Positions 1 to 12,686 are shown, counted from the first letter of the stretch. The stretch is 64,000 bases of DNA from Ctena decussata (GCA_963989385.1 OZ022500.1:20908460-20972459); one strand, 5' to 3'. The notes: a model not told the origin generated them from the sequence alone. Translations and numbers: made by a program.

Positions 1-1759
1 GCTAAGGTGAGCGATTCAGGGCCACTTGGCCCTCTTGTTCTATGTATTTCTGTGCTTCAAACCTAGAACTACCTGCCACGGGGCCATTTTGGACCCTAGG
101 GCCACCATTTTAAAAAACTTGGTAAAGAATCACTAGGCCATGCACCATACCAAATTTCAAGCATCTAAGCCTTGCGGTTCTGAAGAAGATGTCTGAATAT
201 TTTTCTTTGCATTTCTATGGTTCTTGGACTCCATGCCAAGGGGCCATTTTGGACCCTGGGGCCACCATTTGAAAAAACTTGGTAAAGGACTAATAGGAAA
301 TGCTACATTTCAAATTTCAAGTATCTGAGCCTTGCGGTCCTGAAGTAGAAGACTTTTGAATTTTTTCTATGTATTTCTATGGTTCAAGCCCAGGACCCTC
401 TGGGGCGGGGCCATTTTGGACCCTGGGGCCATCATTTGAACAAACTTGGTAAAAAACCACCAGGCAATACAAATATCAAATTTCAAGCATCTGAGCTGAC
501 TGGTTCTGAAGGAGAAGATTTTTGAATATTTTTCTATTTATTTCTATGGTTCAAACTCAGGACTCCCTGCCGCATGGCCATTTTGGACCCAGGGGTCATC
601 ATTTGAACAAACTTGATAAAGGATTTCTAGGCAATGCTACAAACCAAATTTCAAGCATCTGAGCCAAGTGGTTCTGAAGAAGAAGATTTTTGAATATTTA
701 TTTCCTTTACCATGTTTTTTTTTTCAAATTATGGCCCAAAGTTCTGAAAAGTGAGCTGGGTATTTATTAGAGAGAGACATTTATTAGGGAAAAAATATGG
801 TATGCATAGTATGAATTTTGTCTCTTAAAATTGGAACATAAATGTCATTTCTCAGAATAGAGACATCTGCAATAAAATCATATTTTGTATACTATATTTA
901 TCCTATTAAATGCATAGGGGACGTTGCATTTTAAGAGAGTTGGAATATGTGTGATATATTAAAAACCTAAAAAGCAGAACATCAGCCACTGTCCAAATGC
1001 ATCTGATAAACAGAATTAATGGAAATGGATATGCTTTCAGATGAAGTGGTTCTATTAGTTTTCTTTTCTGGCTCTTCTCACTACGGGTCAGCTCTTAAAG
1101 GAAAGAATTTGCTTCTCTAGGAGCAATTATTTTTCCTTGAAAAATGGACCCCATTAAAAAATTTGGCAGAGCTGTTTCCTGGAGAGAAGCAATCAGAAAT
1201 TCATGTAATTCTCCTATGTAAAATTGATGGAAAACGGGGAGATTGACAATTCAATACAGTATGTAACATCATTTTTGGAAAAGACACAGGGGGCATTTAT
1301 TAGTACATGTATTATTTAAATATAATTTATGCCCAATGAAAAATTTTATCCTTATCAAATAGATGAATCCATTTGTCAATCGAGGGCTGTCTGGTCAAGT
1401 TTATTTTCATCATTTTATTTCATTTGAAGGAAAAAATACCCATTTGTCTAAAGCGAATGGTATAGACCTGTTTCGCAGCGTCTGATCTGGGTCAGCACGA
1501 GGGTGACAACATATGTTTTGAGAAGAAATAAGAAAAATATCTCACACCTATATATCTACAGCTCTAAATTTGATAATGAAAAATCCTTGCTGAAAATGTG
1601 TACATAAAGTTAATTGAAACAGACAGACCAAATGCCTTTTAATCTTTCACTATCTTCTTTTGGGGTTACAGGCTAGCTGTAATGATAATTCATTTGACAT
1701 GCTTATAGATTGTAGAAAAGAGGTTTTGTTATGAAATCTCTGCAATAGGTGATAGAGTG
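1..1759. repeat. Left arm of a long inverted repeat (partner 12843-14601)
   Basis: Every base x that I compared pairs with base 14602-x. The pairing runs from the first base of the window to 1759 with no net length change, and the stretches checked (about 168-230, 690-810 and 1021-1240) were identical. The arm contains ~160-bp core repeats (20-720), an AT-rich unique part, and a degenerate copy of the TTAA-type MITE around 1060-1250. The inner boundary is the 18-mer at 1742-1759 (GCAATAGGTGATAGAGTG). The outer end is cut by the window edge, so true arm length is unknown. Confidence 0.95.
20..720 (-). repeat. ~160-bp core repeat array, 5' part of a HINE/pearl-like element
   Basis: The phrase GGCCATTTTGGACCC recurs at about 83, 242, 409 and 568, giving a period of 159-167 bp. 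Bases 1-45 are the reverse complement of an element head that reads ACAAGAGGGCC on the minus strand, so the element points out of the window to the left. The period and the 'caaatttcaagcatctgagcc' type of core resemble the ~160-bp core repeats described in bivalve pearl/CvA and BIV160 repeats; that assignment is from memory. Confidence 0.75.
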
Positions 1760-1799
1760 TATCCACGCTTTCCTACTTTCTACTACGTTTTGGTATGTT

Positions 1800-2650
1800 T
1801 TATTCTACGTTTTAGTACGTTTTGTAACTAAGATTCGTGAAGCTAAGTGGCACAGTTTTTAAGTTGTAGAGCAGGCACGATTTCCATACAAAAATTGATT
1901 TCCATACAAAAATTACAGAGACATAATTTTGTCAAAAATTGCAAAGTGGCATAATTCCGTAAAATTTGTAGATGGAGATATGATTCGTTCTCTCTGCATA
2001 TCGTCTGATGATACTTTATATTTGTACCAAGTTTCGTGAAAAGATCTTCAGGCTTTAACGTTAAAGAGTAGACACGACTTCTGTACTGAAAAAAGGAAGG
2101 CTTACTTCCATTTAAGAATGTAGATGGAGTTACGGTTATTGTTCTCTGCACATCGATGATGATGCATTATGTTTGTAACAAGTTTCGTGAAAACATCTTC
2201 GACGATTTTAAAGTTATAGAGAGATCACGATTTCCAAACCAAATATTACAAAGGGGCATAATTCCTTATAAAATGTAGTTAAAGTTATGGTTCTTGTTGT
2301 CTGCACATCGACTGATGCTGCTTAATATTGTACCAAGTTTTTCCTAAAAAGTCTTCAACGGAGGAAAGACACGATTTTTGTACTAAAATTTCAAAAGGGA
2401 CATAAATGGATTTATGATGTAGGTGAAGTTTCGGTTCTTGTTCTCCGCACATTGCCTGATGATGCTTTATATTTGTACCACGTTTCCTGAAAATATTTTT
2501 CAGTTTTAGATTTATAGGTCCATACTAAAGTTACGAAGGGGCACAATTCCATATGTATGCGAGTGAAGTTACGGTCCTTGTTCTCCGCACATTGTATATT
2601 TGTACCAAGTTTCGTGAAAAGATCTTGGAAAGTTTTTAGAGTTATTGAGC
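1800..2650. repeat. ~150-bp core repeat array (second type)
   Basis: Diverged units share a 'taccaagtttcgtgaaaa' core at about 2028, 2174, 2331, 2476 and 2604, spaced 128-157 bp apart. The other shared phrases are 'gttcttgttctctgcacatcg' and 'aaaggggcataattcc'. The style (conserved 'accaagtttcgtgaaaa' core) is that of HINE core repeats. Short ORFs here run across repeat units and are not genes. Confidence 0.7.
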
Positions 2651-2769
2651 AGACGCGACTTGTGACGGGGACAAATATGTACAAATGGGGAAAACAGAGA
2701 TATGATGTTTGGTCAGTTAATTCGGTCGACAGGCGACGTACTAGTTCTCCTTGAACGGTTTGGTAAGAG

Positions 2770-3095
2770 GTCAAGGAGAGAAATTATTTCGGTTAACATG
2801 GTTAATCGTTTTCATAAAGGATCACGCAAGAAATGCATGTAAACCGTTCTATTTATTTTATCAACATGAGGCCAAGGTCAGAATTTATTTCGGTTAAGTG
2901 CTTTCAGCGAGAGATCACCATTAGTATCACGCAAGACCTGCGTGTAGTTTCTTAAAACCGTTCTATTTATATATTCATAGTATCAGCAAGCGGCCAAGGA
3001 CAGAATTTATTTCGGTTAAGTGCTTTCAGCGAGAGATCTTAAGTATCACGCGGGAAACTGCGTGTAGTTTCTTAAAATATCGTTCTACTTATTGG
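2770..3095. repeat. Three tandem copies of a ~105-120 bp unit
   Basis: Units begin near 2777, 2880 and 3001 with a version of 'gaatttatttcggttaag' and include 'ctttcagcgagagatc' and 'gtagtttcttaaaa'. The last two copies are closest to each other. No coding potential is seen. Confidence 0.75.
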
Positions 3096-3204
3096 TTAGT
3101 CTACTTATTGGGCTTTGTTGTTATGCGCGTTTAATTTCGGAAGCCTAGACTTGCAAACAGCGCTTTTAGCTGGCCCGAGCAAAAAGCTCATAGGTGAACT
3201 TGTG

Positions 3205-3302
3205 GTGAGTGAACACGGTTAACGTCCCACCAACATGAAGGTTACACGGAGACGGGGTCCCGGTTTAAAGTCTCATTCGAAAGGCCGGCCGGGAATCGAA
3301 CT
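3205..3302 (-). mobile_element. Truncated tRNA-related SINE fragment
   Basis: On the minus strand this reads GTTCGATTCCC (a good pol III B-box, from GGGAATCGAAC at 3291-3301), followed by 'gactttaaaccgggaccc' and 'gttggtgggacgttaac'. The same body occurs in the fuller SINE at 25905-26065. The A-box half is missing, cut off next to the element block starting at 3319. Confidence 0.6.
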
Positions 3303-3318
3303 TTCGGAAAGTCGATCT

Positions 3319-4412
3319 AAGGTCCCTAAGTGTCCGACAGCCCCAAGTGTCCGACAAAATTTGTCTTTTTCTAAGTGTCAGACAAGTGAAAGAAATCATG
3401 ATTAATGGTATTCTCAGTAAATAATATTTATTGTTTTTACTCTGATAACGAACATTTATATCGATTTTCACCTTGTCGGACATTTAGGGTTGTCGGACAT
3501 TTAGGTCGTCCCTATATGTCCGACAATTTTTTTGTAAGTTAGATTTAGAGTATTTTTCACTAGATTTGAAGAAGAAAAAAATGCCGGGAAATGTATCAGG
3601 TAAGTAACTGATTACAGATTCAAATTATTAGAAAAGTTGACATAGATAGTGTTTACATACAATAATTACAACTATATTGTATATTCTAATACAAATTATC
3701 AGAACAGTAGTCAATAATTTATCACTGTGTCTATTAAATAGAAACACTTGAATATAGATTCTTACGTTGTCGGACACTTAGGGCCATATGTCCCTAAATG
3801 TGCGACAGGCGCTATTTTCATCTTGCTTACATTCTGAGTATTTTTGAAGAATTTTTTGTGCGAAATGATTTCTATAGATGCATTTATTATGGTTTTGCTC
3901 ACTTTCACGAGGTTTAGAAAACCTAAGATTTTGTCTGACACTTAAAAATGCTTTACTGATTTTTATTTGTAGGCAATAACGAACTTGATACATTTCCCAG
4001 CATTTTGTATTTGTTATTATTACTGTTATTATTTTATATAAAAATAGGCTTTTCATGATCATATTTATTCAACTTCAACTTCAATGTGGATTCTTGTCAA
4101 AATCCGCTAGGCAGACATCTCGACAAGGGTAGGCAGACATCTCGACAAGGGTGTTTTATTCTAATAATGAACACTTACATCGGGTTTCACCTTGTTGGAC
4201 ATTTAGGGTTGTCGGACATTTAGGGACCTTTGGGTCGTCTCTAAATGTCCGACAATGTTTTCTAAGTTAGATTTTGAATGTTTTCACTATTTATTTGTAC
4301 GAAATATTTACTAATTATGCTTTTAATAATGATTTGTTTCACTCTGAAACTTTAAAGAAAAAAATAATTTTGTCGGACACTTAGGGCTGTTGCATGGACA
4401 CTTAGGGACCTT
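3319..4412. mobile_element. Block of end-to-end TIR elements with TGTCCGACA ends
   Basis: The outer termini are inverted: AAGGTCCCTAAGTGTCC at 3319-3335 and its complement at 4396-4412, next to TA-rich flanks. Inside, the pair CCCTAAGTGTCCGACA / TGTCGGACACTTAGGG recurs in both orientations near 3340, 3360, 3475, 3500, 3770, 3795, 4195, 4235 and 4370. This divides the block into about four units bounded by inverted ends. Unit starts near 3510 and 4232 are similar to each other, as are unit ends near 3450 and 4170. No transposase is seen. Confidence 0.75.
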
Positions 4413-4689
4413 ATATACATTGTCCGCCCCGTCCCGGTCGTCCGTCAACATTTCAAATACTTTCAAAGCCTATTGTCCGACAGAAGCCAAACTTCATGTG
4501 GAACCTAGCGGAACTAAAGTTTCGGTCAGCATGATCAAGATCGGAATCAAGATAGCCACCCCCCTCCCCCGTGATAGCCACAGTGGACAGATAATGATGA
4601 AAACGTTTCCAGATCCAAATGGCCGATGACATTATAATTGAGTAGCATTATATATTGAGACATGTATTATGGCAAACACTTTTACTATT

Positions 4690-5010
4690 TATTCCGTTAG
4701 ATAGATATCATATATGCTATACAAGATATCTTATTTCTTAATTTAGATATCTTATATACTAAAGAAGATACCTAATATAATATACAACATATCTAATATG
4801 GTAGGCTATATAAGATATCTAATATAGCATGTTATATGTTATATAAGATATTTAATTCACTCTATAGGATATCTTAAATGTTAAATTAGATATCTTATAT
4901 TAGATATCTAATATGTTGTATCAGATATCATATAATATATAAGATATCTAATATAACATATAAGATATATATATTCAATCCAGGTATTTAAAATATCCGA
5001 TATATCATAT
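4690..5010. repeat. AT-rich quasi-palindromic tract rich in AGATATCT
   Basis: Variants of 'tagatatctaatata' and its complement alternate on both strands, so the tract can fold into many small cruciforms. Sequence on either side (4413-4689 and 5011-5493) shows nothing I can annotate. Confidence 0.7.
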
Positions 5011-5495
5011 ACTAAATTAGATACCTGATCTTTGTTCAAACGAATTTCAAATTCTTTACAAATTGACAGACTCTTACAAAACTTGCATCGGTTTAGATGT
5101 TTTCGAAGATTTTTTTCGGTGACCTTGACATTATTTTCAAGGCTATAACCAAGACTCTTGAACCGACTGACAAACCAAACCTTAAGTGCGTACAAATTAT
5201 TTGAGTATGTGTGACCTTGTCATTATTTTCAAGCTAGGGGAGGAATGTGGATGCATAATACATTATGACCCACTTGCTCTGAGCGTAACAAAACGTGATA
5301 TATATTATGATGATTTATGCTTTACATTTGATCACATTGTCAAGACAACCATAGAACGTAGGCTGATAACTCATGCCTAGTATCTCATAACTGCCTGGTG
5401 TCCCATAAATGAATCATTAGCAAACAGTGCAGACCCAGATCAGACGCCGCAGAAAGTATATGAAAAATGGTTACTTCTCTTACTAACCTAAACTA

Positions 5496-6497
5496 CGAGG
5501 GTTGATCCAGAAGTAATGTCACTGCAACTATAAAATCAAGTAGAATAAAGGGAGACCAACAAAATTTCGTATCCAAGTACTTTAATCTATTTGAATTATG
5601 GGCTGAAAATGTCATAGAAATACAGTGCACAGTAATTGACATATCGAGACAGACAGAAGGCATGGAAACGAAACGCGCCGCACGTCAATGATGTTGTTGA
5701 CGCACCAGACAAAATTTTGATATTGTACCATGTCCAAAGTAGCACATTCGCTGTTCTAGCATAGCACTAATGTCTCTTCACCCATGTTTATCTCACCTTT
5801 AATATTACTTGAAGGGCCCCGCAACTCAGTTTTAAGAATTTTACACAATATTCGAATTTCAGAACAATGATCTTCATATATGGGGTCCAAACAAGAGTGA
5901 CGTTTTTGTCTGACATTGCACATAAAGGTCTTCCGGTTCATCTGCTCATCTGCACTCGTATCGCGCTGTTTGCAGCTTTAAACAAGCCTCATAGTAACTG
6001 TTATTTCACCACATGTCTAACTAAACAGCTCAAGAGTCTCTAATGGTGATATTCCAAATTCGAGGCAAAACCGCACATATCAGCTGACGCGTTTCTGTCA
6101 GAAATGAACATTTTACTCTCGGCAGTAACAAGCATTAGCGCTAGCTAGCAGACTTCAAACTGCAGATACGATATTAAAATTTCAACAGTGGGCGACAGAA
6201 GTATATTTCGTCATCGTATCAAATTTTCATCTGATTTGGCGCTTTAGTTTGATTTTGATTTGTGATTGCATTTGAAAATTATGTTCATGTAATTAACGTT
6301 ATTCTGACGTGCGGCGCGATGGCGTCGGTGGCATACTTTGAACGTCTATATAATTGGAATGATAAAAGATTCCAATTATATATTTATTCTGTAAATCAGA
6401 ACTGAATTACAGTGCAGCCTGATATAATTTTTATAATAATGCTACGATGCATAAGCGCGCAGTGGACACAGTGACATTACGTCTGGATCAACCCTTG
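5496..6497. mobile_element. mariner-type MITE, 1.0 kb
   Basis: Terminal inverted repeats of 29 bp with two mismatches lie at 5496-5524 (starting CGAGGGTTGATCCAG) and 6469-6497. TA flanks both ends (5494-5495 and 6498-6499), as expected for Tc1/mariner target duplication. The 'CGAGGGTTGATC' type of terminus is mariner-like. I find no DD(D/E)-type transposase reading frame inside, so it is a non-autonomous copy. Confidence 0.85.
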
Positions 6498-6844
6498 TAC
6501 ATCAGACACTCCTAAATTTAAAAATGGACTCGTTCAATATATCTATTAGGCATAACTAAATTTCAGCATGCAAATACGCAAATGCGTGTTTCATCAAATT
6601 TCATTTCGCACCTGCGTATTTGCGTATAGATACCTCAACGCCCTTGATGACCTATTACTCAGTGAATATTTCTAGACCTGTTGGCAGAAGTGCAGACAGT
6701 GGAGACCCTGTTTAGAAGGAGGAATTTCACACATGGGTCCTTTGCACTGATCCTGATCAGACTCCATTAGTGGGCTCTGTCTGACTGTTTAATATTCAAA
6801 ACTATTGAGAATGAAATGTTTATATTTAATGATCATTGCTTGTC

Positions 6845-8680
6845 GACATTTTGATACAGGATTTGCAAACAGCGTAGACCCAGATAAGGCGGCTCATCTG
6901 TTGCAAAGCAGGGCTTTGAATGATTTTATGATTGATCTAATGAGTTCATAATTAAAATATGTTGAATTATGCTTCTATTATTAAAAACATTAGAAATGTA
7001 CTATTAAAATGTACTGTTAAATATACTAAATAATAACGCAATAATGAAGGGTCACTGCACTGGTCAAGTGATTGGTAAATTTAGTATTTCCAATGACAAA
7101 TGCATAAATAAGCCCTTCATTGTTGACATATTATAGACAGTTTTAGGAAATATTTATAGAGATAACATATTTTCAACTGATTTTATATACTATCTGTCAA
7201 TTTTTGATGGTTGTACTTAAATATATTGTAAGGGTGACACTACACCTGGTGTGTCACATGACTAAAAGTACAGCTTTTGCGATGGAATTGTAATATATTG
7301 GTTGGTCAGGTGATTAACCAATATAATTTCATCCAATGGCTTCAGGGTTCATGGTTGAAGTCGTTTTTTGGTGACCTGGTTGGGATGATGACTAAAGGAT
7401 TATTGCGTTGTTCATGCCATTGCATCATTCCAACTGGGTATAAAATAATAGAAATTCAGAAGGACTGGTAATATGCGTTTTGCTTGCTATCGCGCGGATA
7501 TACTGTCCGTTAGAAACGACATATTCACCCTTTGGACTCTCATCTTTAATTTTAGAAATATTTCGGACAGAACAAAAAGCTAAATTCAGAAATTAAAATT
7601 TTAAAGACAAACAGTTAGAAATTAACTTTAATAAAATCTATACGATCACTATTTAAAGACTTTATTGTTTCTTTTAATTACTTCGGTACGCATCGTTTCC
7701 ACTGCTTGTCGACATTTTAATACAGGCTTTGCAAACATCGTAGACCCAGATAAGGCGGCTCATCGTTTCCACTGCTTGTCGACATTTCAATACATTATTT
7801 GCAAACGGCGTAGACCCAGATAAGGCGGCTCATCGTTTCCACTGCTTGTCGACATTTTGATACAGGATTTGTAAACAGCGTAGACCCAGATAAGGCGGTT
7901 CATCATGGGCCGCCTTATCTGGACCTACACTGTTTGCCCTCTAGTCTTGGAATTTTCAATATGATACATTGTCTTGAATTTCGCAGACGTAAATTTTGTC
8001 GTCTGCGTTAGAAAAAAATGTACTAAATTGTATTATTCGTGCTGCTTTTTAGCTAAGATCTTCCAGATAGCCGCCAAGAAATCAGTACATTTCTATGCAA
8101 ATTCAGAGATTATACACAATTCATTCTTTAGATAACAATATGTCAGCCTGATAATTAACTTATTTTTTGGCAACCGACAACATGATGTTAGAACTTGAAC
8201 TTATACGTGGATGTTTCGACAATATGCGGACAGTGAAGACCCAGATCAGAATACTTCACAGAGCCGTTTAGGCTTACCATTCAGCCATTAGTATGGACGT
8301 GCCTCGGCAAAAATGCTTATACGTATATACGGAAGGTACAAAGCGATATGGTCTGCTGTGTTACTCATTTTTGCAACTTTAAATCACTTGGTTTTTTGTT
8401 GTTGTTGTAAATACTTTTTTATACTTTTATAAAAAAAAGCGCCAAAAATGAAAATTATTGAGTTTCAGAACAACGTAGATCCAGATGAGACGGCTCATGA
8501 TGCGCCTTAACTGTTTGCCCTCTCTTTTAATCACTTTTTTTTTTTAAAAATTTGCAATCGTCTGATCAACAAGTAGTGAAGAGCTATTGCTGTCAGCATT
8601 AATCTATTGCATTCTGGGTATTTTTTGTCGTCGGCTGAAATTGTCGTCTGCATCAAAAGTCAAGAATATTTTGACAATAT
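6845..8680. repeat. Cluster of hairpin-module copies, including a ~70-bp tandem array
   Basis: The half-hairpin 'gtagacccagataaggcgg' with 'gcaaacagcg' occurs near 6862 and again at about 7725, 7795 and 7865. The last three are a 69-73 bp tandem array (7688-7895) sharing 'cgtttccactgcttgtcgac'. The copy at 7865-7960 is a full hairpin followed by the 'ttttgtcgtctgcgtt' tail near 7995. Weaker copies sit near 8220 and 8475-8665. Bases 6498-6840 and 6920-7680 hold nothing else I can annotate. Confidence 0.75.
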
Positions 8681-8843
8681 TGGTCTAAAATGATGTCTAG
8701 GCAGCAAATAGTTTGGATCTCAGATCAGGCCCCACCACGGGGCCTGATCTGGATCCAAAATGTTTGCCCAGATACCTCTAAAGGGGTATCCCGAATGGAA
8801 TGGGTTTATCTATTCCCATTTGCAACAGCTGAAAACTACGAGA

Positions 8844-9274
8844 AACAAGGGACCCAAATGGGCCTGATATCGCTCACCATGCAGGGTATTTTGCCATAAT
8901 GTATCAAAGTCTTTTAATGGATGGTCAAAGACATAAATTTGCAAATGGCTGTGCAAAATTCAGGGGTTCTTCAAATTAGTTTTGTGATATTTAGTAATTT
9001 TGGTGGCCATCTTGGATGGTCCATTTTTTGCACTCCATAAAAGGATCATTTTCACATACGTTTCTTCAAAATCTGTTCAGAAGTTCCCAAGGCAATCTTT
9101 CAGCCAAATATACCACGTGATGCTGGAAAAGAAGTTGGTGGTGTTGTTTTTGCTATTTTTAGTAACGTCGGCCACTCAGTTTGATTCTCCACCTGACCCA
9201 ATTTTGATTCTGAAACCATGCTCCCTGTGAAATTTGACAAACATAGGTGCCATGCTTTTAAAAAAGTTGTTTTT
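8844..9274 (+). mobile_element. 5' piece of a HINE-A (pearl-like) element
   Basis: It begins AACAAGGGACCCAAATGGG followed by CTGATATCGCTCACC, the head shared with 42318-44308. It then runs through core phrases such as 'gtggccatcttggatgg' and 'gaaaccatgctccctgtgaa'. It stops in 'aaaagttgttttt' at 9274, where uninterrupted copies continue into 'agacattcgcatttgagcag', a phrase that reappears at 11958. Confidence 0.75.
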
Positions 9275-9942
9275 GGCTTGCCGTCTCGGCGGCAAGCCAG
9301 TATTCAAGTGGTTTAGTGATACCGAGTTATTTTCGGAAGAAACGATACGTCACACTTAGTCGGAAAATACCTGGAGAGTGTGTACTGCAGTGTTTATATA
9401 TAGCAATAGCGCCAAGTAGTAGCTTTTCCAAAAATCATGCAGCGGCGTCGCGAAAATAGGCCTTAGGGCATCGCATAATCTGACTGGTCAGAGCAGCCGG
9501 CACACTGTCCAGCGCCGGTGCCTTCATGGGATCTGATTAGTCTTTTTCGGCATAAATATTCTTCATGATGATCCATGATGCAGACATCTTTCATGCTGAG
9601 GATAGACTGATAAGACTGCGCTTATGCCGGAGTGGGCTGATACGTGTATCTGTAAAAACTGAAAGAGCAGAGTTCAAATTTATTGTTTAGATTTAGAAAC
9701 AAGCGCTTTTGACGATTTTCTTCTCTTATCACATTAACTGAAAAAAATGTATTCCATCTATCTAGAGTTTATAGTTTATTAAAGTCTCATTTTGGTGTAC
9801 AACATCACAGTACATACATGTTTATATACAGACATATAAAAATACACCAAACCATTCTGTACAGAATTATAAGAGACTATGTACATCATGCATTACATAT
9901 ACATTTATCTTATCACCGCGGATAAAGACTCCACAGAGGTAA

Positions 9943-9970
9943 AAATAATAATAATAATAATAATAATAAT
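9943..9970. repeat. (AAT)n microsatellite
   Basis: About nine perfect trinucleotide units. A second AAT/TAA run of about six units lies at 40787-40803. Confidence 0.95.
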
Positions 9971-10604
9971 ACAGCGAACATTGAATATTTTTTCTACTTA
10001 CGTGGCACTGCATCCATCGTGCCAGAGTACAGTCACTTCCTAAAAACTACACACTGGATTGGAATCAATGGTTTTCCCCTCCTCAGCCACACGGCGCATG
10101 AATTTACCAAAAGCGGCACAGTCAGGTACAGAGAAACATGTTGCGGAAACCAGTGTCCAAACAGCATGCCCCCCCCTGCACCGACTTTGTGCACCGTAAT
10201 ACATGCTCCGTGAGGATGAAAAGGGGAAACACTTTGGAAAAAAAGCCTATTATGTGGGGAAAAAATCAGAAGGTTAAACGAATAAATATGCTGGAAGTAA
10301 ACAGAATTTCCGCCGTGTGCGTCCAAGATACGCATTAAAATAAATGTGTGGCTTAATTGCTTGTATGTAGAACTGACCGTGTTATGTATGTAAAAGTCGG
10401 TAATGTCGGTGAGTACTTAACGCTTACGCATTGCAATAGGCCTTTCCATGGCGCAAAGCGATATATTATGTACACATTTTTAGCATCTGATAAATTTCCT
10501 TTTGGCCATCAACATGTTCATGAATAGCCTGAACAATGATACAGAAAAAGGGGACAATTCAGAGTTGTTAACATTTGAAACTCAGAATTGTTAAAATTTG
10601 AAAC

Positions 10605-10800
10605 TGTTAGGGATTCATTGACAGCTTTATGACAAGGGAGGGGTTGGTTGGTTGGTGCGATGATGCTGGGTATAACTTCCAGTGCCGGGGCGTCCTACTT
10701 ATTTGGATTATAGTAGAACAAGGGCCTACTGTGCTTGCGGTAGGTGCGGGTTGGGGTGTGTGGACATTTTTCTTACTTTTATAACACTCTCTAATGTTGC
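10605..10800 (+). repeat. Dispersed repeat, partner on the minus strand at 56690-56900
   Basis: The two copies share, in order, 'gatggtgctgggtaactt'-like sequence, 'atttggataatagtag', 'caagggcc', and then 'actgtgcttgcggtaggtg'. The class is undetermined; it could be a SINE or a MITE. Confidence 0.65.
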
Positions 10801-11957
10801 CTTCTTAGTTCAGCTATACAAATGTACAGAGAAATATTTACACTCAACGACGATTTCCTTAGATGAACCTATACTGGACTGACGATGTTCATACATCCAC
10901 GAACAACACACATTCATGCAATCTTACGCGTAAGCAACGTCACGGATAGTTCAAATAGATGATTGGCCGACGTAACGATTGATATACGTCATGTCATAGT
11001 GACGGCTGCTGTACTTCATTACCAACACGTAACTATTATTCGTCCTTTGCTTGTCGTTTAATTAGTCAGAACTTCACGAATGAGTAAACAAAATTGATGT
11101 AAAAACATAGCATAAATATAAAAGATAATTTTCATTTGTCGGGATTCATGGAAATACGAACGCAATAGGTTCCGTGCTTTGTTGTTCCCAAATGGTGTAA
11201 AGCAAGTTATTGTCAAAACAATAACAGCATGCATTTTCTTCTCAGAGTGTCAAAGTTTTGTTCCAGTCACTGCCAGTGATGCCACTTAAACCAAAAGTAA
11301 ACTTCAGTAAATATTAATTTATTTCTTCTTTTGATGCCAAGTTCAGATGTGCACACTGGTCTGGAATTCAACACAGGCAACGAAGACAACTCACAAGGAA
11401 TCTGCTTGTTCTGCTCATCAGGATAAGTTTGTTTCAGAAGTATAGTCCCACGGACCATCCGACCCCCTACTCTTAAATTAGACTCAAAAGTTTTACTGAA
11501 TTAACATGCATATTCAAGAAATGCTTGAAAACAATTTTTGGGCTACAACGACCAGGGAACGAATTGGTGAAAAACCTTATTCAAGCACTGCATTTTACTA
11601 GACGGAATTTCTTCGAAAATCTGGTCTGACTAAGAGGTACACCAAACTGCCGGGTCCGTAAGAATGATAGTTTGAAAGTAATGTAAGAAGTATGCGAAAA
11701 CAATCGTGTTTTATAGTATGTTGCCTCGTTGCCTGTGTTGAATGCCAGACCAGCGTGATGTGCCAAGATTCCATAGACATGGGTTTGAAACAGTCTTTCT
11801 GACAATGCCACCATTCAAGAAGTTAGAAATTAAATACTTTGCTAAATAAAAGTAAGCAACAGAAAGTGCACTAACAATCGGGTTCACTTCAATAACAACT
11901 AATGAAAATTTCACTGTTATAGCTGTGCAAGCCTTCCTTTTTAAAGGAAATTTTATT

Positions 11958-12686
11958 AGACATTCGCATTTGAGCAGAATGCCACTCGTAAACAGAAAGT
12001 AGGTAACTGCGACGAAACTCCGCTACAGATTTTTTTTCATTTTTACAGTTTTGAATACCAAGGTCCCACTGATGCTCCTTTCTAAAAGACAGCCAAATAT
12101 ACCAAGCGGTTCTGGAGAAGATGATTTTGTAATTTTTATTTTTAGTTTCGACGGCCATCTTGGATTCTCGCCCTGACCCAATTTTGATTCTGAAACCATG
12201 CTCCCTGTGAAATTTGAAAACCATGGGTGCAGTGCTTTAGAAAAAGTTGTTTTCAGACATTCGCATTTGAGCAGAGTGACACTCGTAAACAGAAAGTAGG
12301 TAACTGTGACGAAACTCGGCTACAGATTTTTTTTTTACAATTTGATTATCAAGGTCCCACTGATGCCCCTTGCTAAAAGACAGCCAATATACCAAGCGGT
12401 TCTGGAAAAGTTGATTTTGTTATCTTTATTTTTAGTAGCGGCGGCCATCTTGGATTCTCGACCTGGCCCAGTTTCACGAGTTTGAAACCCTGACAGATCA
12501 TGCTACATGTAAAATTTTAGAACTATGAGTCCATTGTTGGGTCCATTGTTTCGTAGAAAAAATGTTTGAATAAGTTATTTTCAATTGTTGACTGACGTCG
12601 AACAATGCAAGACGAACGCCGGACGCTTTGGCATAACGTACAATACCTCAGTGCGGCCCATGTGGCCGTTCTGGCCAGGTGAGCGA
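11958..12686 (+). mobile_element. 3' piece of the split HINE-A element
   Basis: It contains two diverged ~290-bp core units (from 11958 and 12255). They share 'gacattcgcatttgagcag', 'aaacagaaagtaggtaactg' and 'gcggccatcttggattctcg'. It ends with a GACGAACGCCGGACGC tract and a GGCC-rich hairpin running into CCAGGTGAGCGAA. That is the same 3' end layout as at 44200-44308. Bases 12687-12842 carry nothing recognisable. Confidence 0.75.

Larger units (their letters stand above)
9275..11957. mobile_element. Putative 2.7-kb insertion splitting the HINE-A element
   Basis: The insert is inferred from the break in the HINE-A sequence on both sides. Its left end is a hairpin, GGCTTGCCG/CGGCAAGCC with a 6-nt loop, at 9275-9298. 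The short inverted GCAAGCC appears at 11927-11933 near the right end. A terminal hairpin plus a short TIR is the HINE layout, here reversed. Internal sequence includes an AAT microsatellite and one copy of a dispersed repeat, but no coding region that I recognise. Confidence 0.5.

Noticed and set aside
5756..5941. Minus-strand frame inside the mariner-type MITE as a transposase piece
   Set aside because: No recognisable mariner motif; length and composition fit chance.
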